Source of the DNA: an uncultured Collinsella sp.
GTDB taxonomy: Bacteria > Actinomycetota > Coriobacteriia > Coriobacteriales > Coriobacteriaceae
Assembly (NCBI GenBank): GCA_900757465.1
Contig: CAAENY010000122.1
Span: forward strand, 1 to 16,068
DNA length: 16,068 nucleotides
Reading direction: 5' to 3'
Made by a program: the position numbers and the translations under genes. Positions 1 through 6,740 of this stretch are shown one piece after another; positions within the stretch are counted from its first letter, which is position 1, and each line of letters begins with the position of its first letter. The notes beneath the pieces are model-generated. The model made no database searches, was not told where the DNA came from, and was given only the letters and a program-made list of their open reading frames with translations.

Positions 1-58
1 AAGCTCAATCCGAAAGTAGTAAATCGGTAGTAAATTCAGTTCTTATATCCCGTGAAAT

Positions 59-79
59 GCCCGTATTTCCGGGCTTTTT
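59..79 (+). terminator. Intrinsic terminator of a plus-strand gene outside the window
   Basis: GCCCG (59-63) pairs with CGGGC (70-74) around a six-base loop and is followed at once by five T (75-79). The T run lies on the right, so it ends a plus-strand transcript entering from the left. No plausible coding end is visible before it. A direct repeat GTAGTAAAT (16-24 and 27-35) lies just upstream. I see no gene in 1-187. Confidence 0.7.
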
Positions 80-157
80 GGAGATAATCAGAGTTGTTAG
101 TCTAACTTTTGTAGATTTTTATGGGGGATCCGATGTGGCTGCCAGAACGTAAACGAA

Positions 158-175
158 GCTCTCCCGTGGGAGGGC
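158..175 (-). terminator. Possible weak terminator after dut
   Basis: Positions 158-164 and 169-175 form a seven-base-pair stem (one G-T pair) with a four-base loop, 13 bases beyond the dut stop codon. On the minus strand the following bases are only moderately T-rich, so this is a candidate end of the LysM-nrdR-dut transcript, not a clear one. Confidence 0.35.
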
Positions 176-187
176 GGACGGAAGCGG

Positions 188-631
188 CTAGGCGACGCCG
201 CTGGAGCCGAAGCCTCCGTTGCCTCGGTCGGTTTCGTCTAGTTCTTCTACTTCTACGAGGTTAACCGTGGGGACTTCTTGGATGACAAGCTGGGCGATGC
301 GGTCGCCTTTGTTGATTTGGATGTCGTTCGTGGGGTCTAGGTTAATGAGGATGACTTTGAGCTCTCCTCGGTAGTGAGCATCGATGAGACCGGGCGTGTT
401 GACTATAGACAGGCCCTGCTTAATGGCCAGGCCGCTGCGGGGCTGGACGAAGCCGGCGTAGCCGTCGGGCAGGGCGATAGCTAGGCCCGTGGAGACCAGA
501 CGTCGCTCAAAGGGTTTGAGGGTGCAGTCTTCGTTGGCGCGGAGGTCAAGACCGGCATCCGAAGGATGGGCGTATTTGGGAAGCTCGACGGCTGGGTCGA
601 GACGCTTAATGTTAACGGTAATGTTGGACAT
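188..631 (-). CDS. dut: Deoxyuridine 5'-triphosphate nucleotidohydrolase (dUTPase)
   Basis: Hydrolyses dUTP to dUMP and pyrophosphate, keeping uracil out of DNA and supplying dUMP for thymidylate synthesis; a cytosolic homotrimer in this family. The 147-residue length is normal for trimeric dUTPases. All five signature motifs are visible: DAGLDL (25-30), PRSGLAI (64-70), GLIDAHYRGEL (81-91), GDRIAQLVI (109-117) and the C-terminal glycine-rich arm RGNGGFGSSG (136-145) that closes over the substrate. The ATG at 631 is preceded by AAGGTGAT, which overlaps the nrdR stop codon, so translation is probably coupled to nrdR. It is the last gene of a unit whose first promoter carries LexA boxes, which suggests, but does not prove, DNA-damage-linked expression. 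Confidence 0.97.
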   Translation of the reverse strand: MSNITVNIKRLDPAVELPKYAHPSDAGLDLRANEDCTLKPFERRLVSTGLAIALPDGYAGFVQPRSGLAIKQGLSIVNTPGLIDAHYRGELKVILINLDPTNDIQINKGDRIAQLVIQEVPTVNLVEVEELDETDRGNGGFGSSGVA

Positions 632-635
632 GAAA

Positions 636-1079
636 TCACCTTAGCTTGTCGAGCTCTTGCAGAAACTCATCGACGTCTTTGAAATCGCGATAGACCGAGG
701 CAAAGCGGATGTAGGCCACTTTATCGATCTTGGCCAACCGCTTAAGAACCATATCGCCCAGCTCATGAGACGTAACGGCCGTGAGTGTACGAGAGCGAAG
801 CTCGACCTCTATATCGTCAATGATCTCGTTGAGCTTTTTAGTGTCGATATCACGCTTGATCGTGGCGCGCATCAAACCGACCAGCAGCTTATTGCGATCG
901 AACCGTTGCTTGGTTCCGTCTGACTTAATGACCTCGATTGGGTCTTCACAACGCTCAAATGTCGTAAAGCGATAATTGCACGAGCAGCATTCGCGACGGC
1001 GCTTGATGGTGTTATTAGATTCCTGCATGCGGGAATCAACGACGCGGGTATGTGCCTTGCCGCATTTGGGACAGCGCAT
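636..1079 (-). CDS. nrdR: Transcriptional repressor NrdR
   Basis: NrdR represses ribonucleotide reductase operons, sensing ATP/dATP through an ATP-cone domain and binding NrdR boxes through a zinc ribbon. Both parts are visible in 147 residues, the usual length: zinc ribbon with CPKC (3-6) and a second pair at C31/C34 followed by RFTTFE (37-42), then an ATP cone at about 49-139 starting with the IEVIKSDGTKQRF segment. C32 and C44 are extra cysteines. The ATG at 1079 has a strong AGGAGGT Shine-Dalgarno four bases upstream. It lies 51 bases after the LysM gene and 4 bases before dut with no convincing terminator, so the three are probably cotranscribed. A weak internal -10 (TGTAAT on the minus strand, near 1100-1105) could give extra expression. 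No ribonucleotide reductase gene is in the window. Confidence 0.97.
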   Translation of the reverse strand: MRCPKCGKAHTRVVDSRMQESNNTIKRRRECCSCNYRFTTFERCEDPIEVIKSDGTKQRFDRNKLLVGLMRATIKRDIDTKKLNEIIDDIEVELRSRTLTAVTSHELGDMVLKRLAKIDKVAYIRFASVYRDFKDVDEFLQELDKLR

Positions 1080-1130
1080 GGTACCTCCTCTAAAACGATT
1101 ACAAGGGTACCATGCGACGGTACTTAAATC

Positions 1131-1583
1131 TTAGGAACGTGCGGGAACTTTAAGATGCGCACCGGCATCGAGCGAGCCATGCTCCAGATGATTGACGTCG
1201 CGGATCATATCAGAGGTCTCCTGTGTGGAAAGACCCTCAATAGGATGTTCCTGGGCAAGCGACCACAAGGAATCGCCAGACTGAACACGAACGGTCTCGT
1301 AGGTAACGTTGGATACCGACTCGGCATATGCGGCGTGACGAGCGCTGAAGATCGAGGTAGCAAGTACAAAGAAGAGCGTGAGCGCAACGGCGAGAGCGAC
1401 AATCGTCGAGACCTTCAAGGCAACGGGGGCCGAAGTCGTGGCGACGCACCGGCTGCGGACGGGCTTACTAGGCAATGTCTGGAAACCAGATCGGCCGCCT
1501 TTGACAACCGTGAAAGCCGGCGCCGCAGGCGTCTCGAGCTTAAGGGCGAGGTTTCCCTGGACCATATCCGTGGCGTTCATCAT
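1131..1583 (-). CDS. LysM-domain membrane protein, candidate SOS cell-division inhibitor (YneA/ChiZ/DivS-like)
   Basis: A bitopic membrane protein of 150 residues: basic cytoplasmic N-terminus (about 1-57), one hydrophobic segment (about 58-79) and an extracytoplasmic LysM domain (about 96-147, starting YETVRVQSGDSLWSLAQ) expected to bind peptidoglycan. The gene diverges from lexA, and its minus-strand promoter contains a LexA box. The same architecture and location characterise Bacillus YneA and actinobacterial ChiZ/DivS, which delay division during the SOS response; that role here is inferred from domain order and position. The cytoplasmic tail is longer than in Bacillus YneA. Two ATGs are adjacent (1583 and 1580); AGGAG is three bases from the first and six from the second, so the second may be the real start. 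Nothing resembling a catalytic domain is visible. Confidence 0.85.
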   Translation of the reverse strand: MMNATDMVQGNLALKLETPAAPAFTVVKGGRSGFQTLPSKPVRSRCVATTSAPVALKVSTIVALAVALTLFFVLATSIFSARHAAYAESVSNVTYETVRVQSGDSLWSLAQEHPIEGLSTQETSDMIRDVNHLEHGSLDAGAHLKVPARS

Positions 1584-1650
1584 GTTCTCCTCTCGCGTGT
1601 TTTGCTGAGAACAGTTTTATCAAGCCGCGCGGACAAAAATGTCTAGCGCG

Positions 1651-1664
1651 AGAACGAATGTTCG
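1651..1664. promoter_or_regulatory. LexA operator (SOS box) 1
   Basis: AGAACGAATGTTCG fits the Gram-positive/actinobacterial LexA consensus CGAACNNNNGTTCG at all but the first base. It sits just downstream of the -10 of the LysM-gene promoter, over the expected transcription start, where bound LexA would block initiation. Confidence 0.85.
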
Positions 1665-1670
1665 GTTATT

Positions 1671-1698
1671 ATTATCTGCGAACAGTTGTTCCTGTCAA
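1671..1698 (-). promoter_or_regulatory. Promoter of the LysM-nrdR-dut unit
   Basis: On the minus strand TTGACA (1693-1698), a 16-base spacer and GATAAT (1671-1676) form a near-consensus sigma-70-type promoter. The spacer contains LexA box 2 entire, so LexA and RNA polymerase cannot both bind. The expected start is near 1664, giving a leader of about 80 bases. Confidence 0.8.
1679..1692. promoter_or_regulatory. LexA operator (SOS box) 2, shared central site
   Basis: CGAACAGTTGTTCC matches the CGAACNNNNGTTCG consensus except for the last base. It fills the spacer of the minus-strand LysM promoter and lies about where the -35 of a plus-strand lexA promoter would be, so one site may control both directions. 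Confidence 0.88.
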
Positions 1699-1700
1699 GC

Positions 1701-1706
1701 AATAAT
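1701..1706 (+). promoter_or_regulatory. Possible -10 of the lexA promoter
   Basis: AATAAT is the best plus-strand -10 candidate between boxes 2 and 3, with no good -35 at 15-19 bases. It would place the start near 1713, inside box 3, with a leader of about 30 bases. The TTGACA at 1718-1723 looks like a -35 but would put its -10 on the lexA start codon. Confidence 0.35.
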
Positions 1707-1720
1707 CGAACATTTGTTTG
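1707..1720. promoter_or_regulatory. LexA operator (SOS box) 3
   Basis: CGAACATTTGTTTG matches the LexA consensus except for one base in the right half-site. It is exactly 28 bases from box 2, as box 2 is from box 1, and ends 23 bases before the lexA start codon, where it could mediate lexA autorepression. Confidence 0.8.
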
Positions 1721-1743
1721 ACATTGGTAGAGAGGATCCCCTG

Positions 1744-2388
1744 ATGGCTCGCAAAATTACCAAGCGTCAGCAGCAGATTTACGACTTCATCAAGGAATAT
1801 CAGCAAGAGAAGGGCTATCCGCCCAGTGTGCGCGAGATGGCGTCGGCCGTAGGACTCTCCTCCCCCAGCACGGTGCATGCTCATCTCTCTGCCCTAGAGG
1901 CTCGAGGGCTGCTCAAGCGCGATTCCACCAAGCCTCGCGCCCTAGAGCTCTTTGATGAGGACGGATCCTCCGTCTCGATTTCCAAATCCGATGAACCCAC
2001 AGCACCCCGCGGAACGGTCTCGCTGCCGCTCGTCGGTCGCGTCGCGGCTGGGATTCCCATTCTGGCCGAGCAAAACATCGAGGATACCTTTACCATCCCG
2101 ACCGAAATCGCCACAGACCAGGGCTCCTTTATCCTTGAAGTGCACGGCAGCTCAATGATCAATGTCGGAATCTACAACGGTGACTACATTATCGTTCGCG
2201 AGCAAAAGAGCGCCATGAACGGCGAAATCGTCGTGGCCATGATCGATGGCTCGGCGACCGTCAAGACGTTCTACAAGGAGCAGGGGCGCGTGCGCTTGCA
2301 GCCCGAGAACGACACTATGGAGCCCATCTATGCGACGAACCCCGTTATTTTGGGTAAGGTTGTCGGTTTAATGCGCCGGTTCTCGTAA
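1744..2388 (+). CDS. lexA: LexA repressor, self-cleaving SOS regulator
   Basis: Represses SOS genes and cleaves itself when stimulated by RecA filaments. The 214 residues contain an N-terminal winged helix-turn-helix (about 1-65, with the recognition region around SSPSTVHAHLSALEARGLL), an acidic linker (about 70-90) and an S24 peptidase-type domain. The cleavage site is visible as RVAAGIP, cut between A102 and G103; the catalytic serine is S137 in GSSM and the general base is K174 in ATVKTF. Upstream in-frame codons reach 1639, but the ATG at 1744 gives the family N-terminus and follows AGAGAGGA by seven bases; a start further upstream would also run through the operators. Three LexA boxes precede it. 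The stop overlaps the next gene's start as TAATG. Confidence 0.98.
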   Translation: MARKITKRQQQIYDFIKEYQQEKGYPPSVREMASAVGLSSPSTVHAHLSALEARGLLKRDSTKPRALELFDEDGSSVSISKSDEPTAPRGTVSLPLVGRVAAGIPILAEQNIEDTFTIPTEIATDQGSFILEVHGSSMINVGIYNGDYIIVREQKSAMNGEIVVAMIDGSATVKTFYKEQGRVRLQPENDTMEPIYATNPVILGKVVGLMRRFS

Positions 2389-3095
2389 TGCAAAAACGCA
2401 TCACCATATTTGATACCGTCCGCGGGTTTACGATGCTATCGATGGCAGGTTTTCACGCCTGCTACGATTTGGCCTACCTATATGGATGGGATATGCCATG
2501 GTTTACCGAAACGGTTTTCCAGGATATTTGGCGCGCTAGCATCAGCTGGGTATTTTTGTTTATCGCCGGTTGGATGTGCACGCTCTCGCGCAATAACGTT
2601 AAGCGCGCCCTCAAATACGCCGCCGCAGCCTCGATTGTATGGATTGCAACTACACTGGTATCAGTCGACGATTCGGTAAACTTTGGCATCATTTATTGCA
2701 TGGCAGCGTGCACTGCGGTGGTTGCACTCACCCGTCCGGCACTCCAAAAAAAAATACCGGGCTCGTGGGGCATAGCAGCGTGCCTTGTTCAATTTGCCCT
2801 AACCTGGAACATTCCAAAAGCGGTCTACCCACTCCCCTACCTGGCATGGCTTGGATTCCCGAGCCCGGGTTTTGTTTCGGGAGACTACTATCCGCTCATT
2901 CCGTTTGTCTTTATGTACCTTACCGGCTTTTTTTCTGCCCAGGCAGCACAAGCACCAAGCCTCGAAGCGCCAGCATGGGCATACGCCAATCCCATCCCGG
3001 CGCTCGCAGTCCTCGGTCGGCACGCCTTACCGTTCTACCTGCTCCATCAGCCTGTCATTCTAGGCATACTAGAACTCGTTTATTCCGTACGATAG
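2388..3095 (+). CDS. Membrane acyltransferase-like protein, heparan-alpha-glucosaminide N-acetyltransferase (HGSNAT_cat) family
   Basis: A polytopic membrane protein of 235 residues with about six or seven hydrophobic segments. It shows the pattern of the HGSNAT catalytic family: FDTVRG near the N-terminus (8-13), a conserved H23 followed by YDL in the first membrane segment, FGIIYC (99-104), DYYPLIPF (166-173) and a C-terminal GRHALPFYLLHQP (210-222). Family members are thought to move acetyl groups across membranes onto sugars; the substrate here is unknown. Its ATG overlaps the lexA stop (TAATG), so it is translationally coupled to lexA and should share its SOS promoter. The last 16 bases overlap the end of hflX on the other strand, with no clear terminator between them. 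Assignment to the family is fairly secure; a role in damage response is inference. Confidence 0.85.
   Translation: MQKRITIFDTVRGFTMLSMAGFHACYDLAYLYGWDMPWFTETVFQDIWRASISWVFLFIAGWMCTLSRNNVKRALKYAAAASIVWIATTLVSVDDSVNFGIIYCMAACTAVVALTRPALQKKIPGSWGIAACLVQFALTWNIPKAVYPLPYLAWLGFPSPGFVSGDYYPLIPFVFMYLTGFFSAQAAQAPSLEAPAWAYANPIPALAVLGRHALPFYLLHQPVILGILELVYSVR
3058..3074. terminator. Short inverted repeat at the convergent gene ends, possible weak terminator
   Basis: TTCTAG (3058-3063) and CTAGAA (3069-3074) form a perfect six-pair stem with a five-base loop inside the last codons of the acyltransferase gene, just past the hflX stop in the other direction. Neither side has a real T run. It is the only dyad found at this tail-to-tail junction. 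Confidence 0.25.
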
Positions 3096-4369
3096 CGCTC
3101 AAGACGCGGGGCGATTCGGGCCGGCAACTTCGCCACAATACGAACTCCGTCCTCAAGATATTCCTCATGCAGAAGGGTTCCCTGCTCATGCACCAGCGTG
3201 ATGAGGGCGCCCTCACGATACGGGATATCAGCGGAGAGCAACACATCGGTGGCAGCTGCCTCACGGGCAATACGGTCGACGAGATCGTCAAGCCCCTCGC
3301 CCGTCTGGGCCGAGAACAGCACGGCCTCGGGATAGCGACGATGGAAACTCAATCGATCGACGCTATCGAGTAGGTCGATTTTATTGAACACCGTAAGCGT
3401 CAAACGCTCGCCGGCACCGATTTCGTCAAGAACGCGATCGACTGCCTCGAGCTGACGCTCGTAGTCCTCGTCAGAGGCATCCACAACTTTAAGGATCAGG
3501 TCGGCACCAAGGACCTCAGACAGGGTGGACTTAAAGGCATCAACGAGACCATGCGGTAACTTCTGAATAAAGCCAACGGTATCGGTAATGGTCATACCAC
3601 GACCGCCGGGCAAGCGATACGAGCGCGTCGTCGGATCGAGTGTGGCAAACAATTTGTCTTGTGAAAGCACCGTAGACCCGGTCAGACGATTGAGCAACGT
3701 CGACTTACCGGCATTGGTATAACCGGCTAAGGCAACGCGAAACGCCGGCGACTCGATACGACTCTTTGACTGGACATCGCGGCGCTGTTCAACCTGCTTA
3801 AGCTCGCGACGAAGCGCGGCAATCTTGTTACGAATCAAACGTCGGTCAACCTCGAGCTGACTTTCGCCCTGGCCAAAGCGCGAACCAATGCCACCACGTG
3901 TCTGCTCTTTAGCAAGATGGGTCCACATACCGCGCAAGCGGGGCAACAGATACTGCAGCTGCGCCAGCTGCACCTGCAGGCGGCCCTCACGGGTCTGAGC
4001 GTGCAGACCAAAGATATCGAGAATCAACGCCGTACGGTCGATAATCTTAACCGGTTCGCCCACGGCTTTCTCCAGATAAGACTGCTGCGAGGGCGTTAAA
4101 TCGTCGTCGAAGATAACGACATCGGCATCCATACGATGAACGAGCCCGCAAAGCTCCTCAACCTTACCGGAGCCAATAAACGATTTTGGATACGGCTTAA
4201 CCAGACGCTGTGACAGACGCGCCACGCACTGGGCGCCAGCCGTATGGGCCAGGCGCTCAAGCTCGTCAAGCGAACGATCGAGCGGCCAGGCGTTATCGCG
4301 CCACTCAACTCCGACAAGAACGGCACGTTCGGGCTCAGGGGCCGTAGGAACGAGGGGAAACCGAGCCAT
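3080..4369 (-). CDS. hflX: GTPase HflX
   Basis: HflX binds and hydrolyses GTP and, in characterised species, associates with the 50S subunit to split or rescue stalled or stress-damaged ribosomes. The 429-residue protein has an N-terminal HflX domain (about 15-200, with the glycine-rich KSFIGSGKVEEL and the basic RTRGGIGSRFGQGE-like segment), a helical linker, and a GTPase domain: G1 GYTNAGKS (216-223), G2 threonines around 243-248, G3 DTVGF (263-267), G4 NKID (329-332) and G5 SAQTG (353-357). All nucleotide-binding motifs are intact. Its ATG overlaps the miaA stop (TAATG), so it is the coupled last gene of the miaB-miaA-hflX run. Pairing of miaA with hflX is also seen in enterobacteria (miaA-hfq-hflX), though hfq is absent here. 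Its 3' end overlaps the convergent acyltransferase gene by 16 bases. Confidence 0.96.
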   Translation of the reverse strand: MARFPLVPTAPEPERAVLVGVEWRDNAWPLDRSLDELERLAHTAGAQCVARLSQRLVKPYPKSFIGSGKVEELCGLVHRMDADVVIFDDDLTPSQQSYLEKAVGEPVKIIDRTALILDIFGLHAQTREGRLQVQLAQLQYLLPRLRGMWTHLAKEQTRGGIGSRFGQGESQLEVDRRLIRNKIAALRRELKQVEQRRDVQSKSRIESPAFRVALAGYTNAGKSTLLNRLTGSTVLSQDKLFATLDPTTRSYRLPGGRGMTITDTVGFIQKLPHGLVDAFKSTLSEVLGADLILKVVDASDEDYERQLEAVDRVLDEIGAGERLTLTVFNKIDLLDSVDRLSFHRRYPEAVLFSAQTGEGLDDLVDRIAREAAATDVLLSADIPYREGALITLVHEQGTLLHEEYLEDGVRIVAKLPARIAPRLERYRTE

Positions 4370-5307
4370 TAGGCCGCCTCGATACGGTGAAGGATATCCT
4401 CAACAACCTCATCGATCGTAAACTCGTCCATATCGAACCACACGATGCGGTCATCGCGTTTAAACCACGAAAGCTGACGTTTGGCATAGCGACGCGAACG
4501 CATCTTGATGAGTTCGCGAGCCTCATCCATAGAAATGACGCCGTCAAGGGCATCGATAATCTCTTTATAGCCAATCGCCTGCATCGAAGTCAGGGCATCT
4601 CCCAGCCCCTGGTCCATAAGACCGCGAACCTCATCAACAAGACCCTGCTCAAACATCAGATCGACGCGTAGGTTAATACGCTCGTAAAGCGCCTCGCGAT
4701 TACGCGTCAATCCAAACCACAGAGCGTGATAATGCTCGCGCGGAACACTAAACTGCGACTTTTGCTGCGCGTAGGAAACACCATCATCGTGCATCTCGAG
4801 CGCGCGAATCACGCGGCGAACATTATGGGGGTGGATGACCGCAGCGGACTCGGGGTCACGCTCGGCAAGCAGCGCGTGCAGCGCTTCCTCGCCCATGCGC
4901 TCGGCAAGCTCCTGATACCCCGTGCGGCGATCGTCCTCAAGTTCGCCCGAGGGAAAATCCATCTCATCTAAGGCGGCCTTGAGATACAAACCCGTGCCCC
5001 CGCAAAACACCGGTAGGCGGCCCTCGCCCAGCAAGCGCTCAACATGTACACGGGCGTCTGCCTGATACAGCGCCGCAGAATATGCAACGCCTGGTTCAAC
5101 AATATCGACCAGGCGTAGCGGCGCCGTGCATTCCTCGGGTGCCATCTTGGCAGTACCGATATCCATGCCTCGATAGATTTGCATCGCGTCACACGACAGC
5201 ACTTCGGACGAAAGGCGAGCCGCCAAACGATCTGCGACATCACTTTTGCCAACCGCGGTCGGACCGACAATCGCAACAGCGGAAAGGCCTGCCCCGGGAG
5301 CAATCAT
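4369..5307 (-). CDS. miaA: tRNA dimethylallyltransferase
   Basis: Transfers the dimethylallyl group of DMAPP to N6 of A37 in tRNAs reading codons that begin with U. The 312-residue protein has the P-loop GPTAVGKS (15-22), the DxxQIYxGMDIGTAK segment (D40 to about 54) that binds the flipped-out adenosine, GGTGLYLKAAL (103-113), and the C-terminal YAKRQLSWFKRD typical of the family. C39 and A41 stand where many homologues have other small residues. The start is an ATG overlapping the miaB stop (TAATG), and its stop overlaps hflX the same way, indicating tight coupling. Its product, i6A37, is the substrate of the MiaB encoded just upstream, so the two act in sequence. Confidence 0.97.
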   Translation of the reverse strand: MIAPGAGLSAVAIVGPTAVGKSDVADRLAARLSSEVLSCDAMQIYRGMDIGTAKMAPEECTAPLRLVDIVEPGVAYSAALYQADARVHVERLLGEGRLPVFCGGTGLYLKAALDEMDFPSGELEDDRRTGYQELAERMGEEALHALLAERDPESAAVIHPHNVRRVIRALEMHDDGVSYAQQKSQFSVPREHYHALWFGLTRNREALYERINLRVDLMFEQGLVDEVRGLMDQGLGDALTSMQAIGYKEIIDALDGVISMDEARELIKMRSRRYAKRQLSWFKRDDRIVWFDMDEFTIDEVVEDILHRIEAA

Positions 5308-6677
5308 TAGCGCGGCTCACCCACAACGGATCCGGACAGATACCACGTCTTGGCAACGTCGACGTCAACATCGACAATCTTGCCAATCAACTGATCGATG
5401 CTGTAACCCTCGGGAATCGGTGCATGAACGGTCTGATTCTTGGGACTCTTGCCCAGCAGCACCGCATCATTCTTTTTGCTCGTACCCTCAATAAGCGCCG
5501 GCACAACAGTATGGAGCTCACCTTGGTTATACTCGTGTGCTGTGGTCTCGATAACCTTCACCAGACGGTTGAAACGCTCAAGAATCACCTCATGCGTCGT
5601 GGGATCGTCAATCTCGGCGGCCGGAGTTCCGGCGCGCTTGGAATAGATAAACGTATAGGCCTGAGCATAGCGGACCGTCTCGGCAAGCGAAAGCGTCTGC
5701 TCAAAGTCTTCCTCGGTCTCGCCGGGGAAGCCCACAATGATATCGGTCGAAAGCGCGATATTAGGCATGCGGTTGCGAACGCGATCAACGAGCCCCAGAT
5801 AATCCTCGCGTGTATACCGGCGATTCATCTCTTTGAGGATGCGCGTCGAACCTGACTGGACGGCCAGGTGCAGCTGCGGCATGACGGCAGGCGTTTCGGC
5901 CATAGCGTCGATGGTCTCGGGCAGCAGGTCTTTGGGGTGCGAGGAAGTAAAGAAGATGCGCTCCACACCCGTATCGCCCACGGCACGCAACAGGTCGGCA
6001 AAGCGCGGCTTGCCAAACAGATCGCGACCATAGGAGTTGACGTTTTGACCCAGAAGCGTGACCTCACGCACGCCCTGGCGCACTAGACCGGTCACCTCGT
6101 CGACAATCTCCTCGAAAGGGCGGCTCTTTTCGCGACCGCGCACATACGGCACGATGCAATAGGTACAGAAGTTATTACAGCCCGTCATAATGGGCACCCA
6201 GGCGTGATACTGGGTCTCGCGATGCCACGGCATGCTCATGGCATCTGAATCCTCATGCTCATTGGTGCGGATATGACGCTTGCCGTCCAAGAATGCCTCG
6301 GCAATGAGCTCGGCCATATGTGCGATGGAATGCGTGCCAAAGATGACATTGACGTTATCGACATTGGTGAGCAGACCCTCGCCGTCGCGCTGCGCGATGC
6401 AGCCGCCCACGGCGACCACGCGCTTGCCAGAAGGCGAGGGCGGGAGGCTCTTACAAGAGTTGCACTGACCGTACAGACGGGTGTCAGCAGCCTCACGAAC
6501 GCAGCACGTCATGAACACGACGATGTCAGCATGCTCCGGATCGAGCGCCAGGAGGCAGCCATACGAGTCGAGCAGGCCACTCACGCGCTCGGAGTCGTGC
6601 TGATTCATCTGGCAGCCAAAGGTGCGGATAAAGTAGGTTTTACCGGCAAGAATATCGCGTACGGAACCCTGGTCCAT
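5307..6677 (-). CDS. miaB: tRNA-2-methylthio-N6-dimethylallyladenosine synthase
   Basis: A radical-SAM methylthiotransferase that converts i6A37 to ms2i6A37 in tRNA. The three domains are in order: N-terminal UPF0004 domain whose auxiliary 4Fe-4S cluster is held by C22 (FGCQMN), C58 and C93 (GGC); a radical-SAM core with CxxxCxxC at C167, C171, C174 followed by VPYVRGREKSRP; and a C-terminal TRAM domain (about 390-456). I chose the ATG at 6677, giving 456 residues and an N-terminus about 14 residues before the first strand, with AGGA nine bases upstream. The frame stays open to a TTG at 6728, but that start has no good ribosome site and gives an atypical tail. It lies 63 bases after spoVS and overlaps miaA. 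Confidence 0.96.
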   Translation of the reverse strand: MDQGSVRDILAGKTYFIRTFGCQMNQHDSERVSGLLDSYGCLLALDPEHADIVVFMTCCVREAADTRLYGQCNSCKSLPPSPSGKRVVAVGGCIAQRDGEGLLTNVDNVNVIFGTHSIAHMAELIAEAFLDGKRHIRTNEHEDSDAMSMPWHRETQYHAWVPIMTGCNNFCTYCIVPYVRGREKSRPFEEIVDEVTGLVRQGVREVTLLGQNVNSYGRDLFGKPRFADLLRAVGDTGVERIFFTSSHPKDLLPETIDAMAETPAVMPQLHLAVQSGSTRILKEMNRRYTREDYLGLVDRVRNRMPNIALSTDIIVGFPGETEEDFEQTLSLAETVRYAQAYTFIYSKRAGTPAAEIDDPTTHEVILERFNRLVKVIETTAHEYNQGELHTVVPALIEGTSKKNDAVLLGKSPKNQTVHAPIPEGYSIDQLIGKIVDVDVDVAKTWYLSGSVVGEPR

Positions 6678-6740
6678 GTGTATAAGTCCTAACGAAGTGG
6701 AATAGGCGGAATCAAAGAGGGCGGACAAAGAGTAAACACT

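Noticed and set aside
1079..1124. GTACC/GGTAC inverted repeat before nrdR as a terminator or NrdR box
   Set aside because: The stem is only five pairs with no T run, and the sequence does not resemble the NrdR-box consensus.
1608..1621. Possible fourth LexA box in the LysM-gene leader
   Set aside because: Only the left half-site GAAC is present; the right half reads TTAT instead of GTTC.
1718..1723. TTGACA as the -35 of lexA
   Set aside because: A 17-base spacer would put the -10 over the lexA start codon, and the hexamer there (CTGATG) is unlike a -10.
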